DNA of 43,466 nucleotides. Origin: Rubrivivax sp. (GTDB taxonomy: Bacteria; Pseudomonadota; Gammaproteobacteria; Burkholderiales; Burkholderiaceae_C). The DNA lies in NCBI GenBank assembly GCA_021297985.1, contig JAJTGU010000165.1, forward strand, positions 1 through 43,466, in the 5' to 3' direction. The position numbers were made by a program, and so were the translations under genes. Shown here one piece after another: positions 43,305-43,466 of the stretch. The notes under the pieces are model-generated. The model saw nothing but the letters and a program-made list of their open reading frames with translations, had not been told where the DNA came from and did not search any database. Within the stretch, counting starts at the first letter, position 1. The number at the start of each line of letters is the position of its first letter.

Positions 43305-43466
43305 GCAGCTGCTTCGGTGAAGAAGGACAAGAATTCAGGCCGCTCAAACCTATCAAGTTCAGTGCGTAGTTCCGAGTAGGTAGCCACGTACGCTTGGCGA
43401 AATGCTGCTAGGCGAGTCTCCGCGTCGCTCACGTGCTGACCACCACTGACAACAGTTGCAATCTCG
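43301..43466 (-). CDS. 3' end of an unidentified gene with lower G+C
   Basis: On the minus strand one frame is open from the window edge for about 54 codons and stops with a TGA overlapping the purE ATG. The visible end reads [20 protein letters not shown] and, further on, [16 protein letters not shown]; it is charged and helical with no known motif. By hand count 85 of the 156 bases 43311-43466 are G or C (54%), against 44 of 60 in a nearby purK/purE line (73%), and codons with A/T third positions are frequent. In many relatives the gene before purE is purC; this does not look like its C terminus. It may be acquired DNA, but the beginning lies outside the window. Confidence 0.55.
   Translation of the reverse strand, partial: EIATVVSGGQHVSDAETRLAAFRQAYVATYSELRTELDRFERPEFLSFFTEAAA

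Noticed and set aside
1-43466. tRNA, rRNA, insertion sequences, integrase genes or prophage genes
   Set aside because: None was recognised on either strand; the window reads as chromosomal, with only the right edge differing in composition.

Overview
The window is very G+C-rich (sampled lines run near 70%), with dense, mostly overlapping or tightly spaced genes. Its gene content (tsaB-rimI-UDG order, purE-purK-Sua5 order, PEP-CTERM proteins, DUF6279, LytS/LytTR pair) points to a betaproteobacterium of the order Burkholderiales, perhaps a Leptothrix/Rubrivivax-type lineage. That placement is inferred from protein families; no rRNA or tRNA gene is visible.

Layout. 1-4.3 kb: the end of a TPR protein, a DUF2306 membrane protein and a LytS/LytTR-type two-component pair. 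4.3-7.1 kb (minus): an ECF sigma factor, a membrane anti-sigma factor and a subtilisin-like lipoprotein, joined by two ATGA overlaps; this is my best candidate for an uncharacterised signalling unit. 7.2-8.7 kb: a TorF-like outer-membrane protein and a small PEP-CTERM protein. 8.7-14.2 kb: a divergent acyl-CoA/organic-acid locus (acetoacetyl-CoA synthetase and a tartrate/D-malate-type dehydrogenase facing an HMG-CoA-lyase-family enzyme and a class III CoA-transferase). 14.2-22.1 kb: a soluble four-PAS hybrid histidine kinase, an alpha/beta hydrolase preceded by a 42-codon ORF, an adenylate cyclase/AAA/TPR protein and a small hypothetical. 22.2-28.2 kb: a 1290-residue beta-helical PEP-CTERM protein built from two tandem modules of about 365 residues, next to a histidine kinase and a divergent LuxR-type regulator. 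28.2-43.5 kb: mostly housekeeping genes (DUF6279 lipoprotein, glmU, DEAD-box helicase, GGDEF/EAL protein, family-4 uracil-DNA glycosylase, rimI, tsaB, an EamA transporter, dacB, a degenerate SGNH lipoprotein, tsaC/Sua5, purK, purE). The last ~200 bases drop to about 53% G+C and hold the 3' end of an unidentified gene.

How the genes work together. The ECF/anti-sigma/protease triad should form an envelope-sensing circuit. The CoA-transferase and lyase could activate and cleave a branched hydroxy acid, with the synthetase recovering acetoacetate. Two PEP-CTERM proteins imply an exosortase system elsewhere in the genome. TsaB and TsaC/Sua5 both serve tRNA t6A synthesis, and PurE/PurK act consecutively in purine synthesis. 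All functional statements come from reading motifs by eye; no database search was possible.
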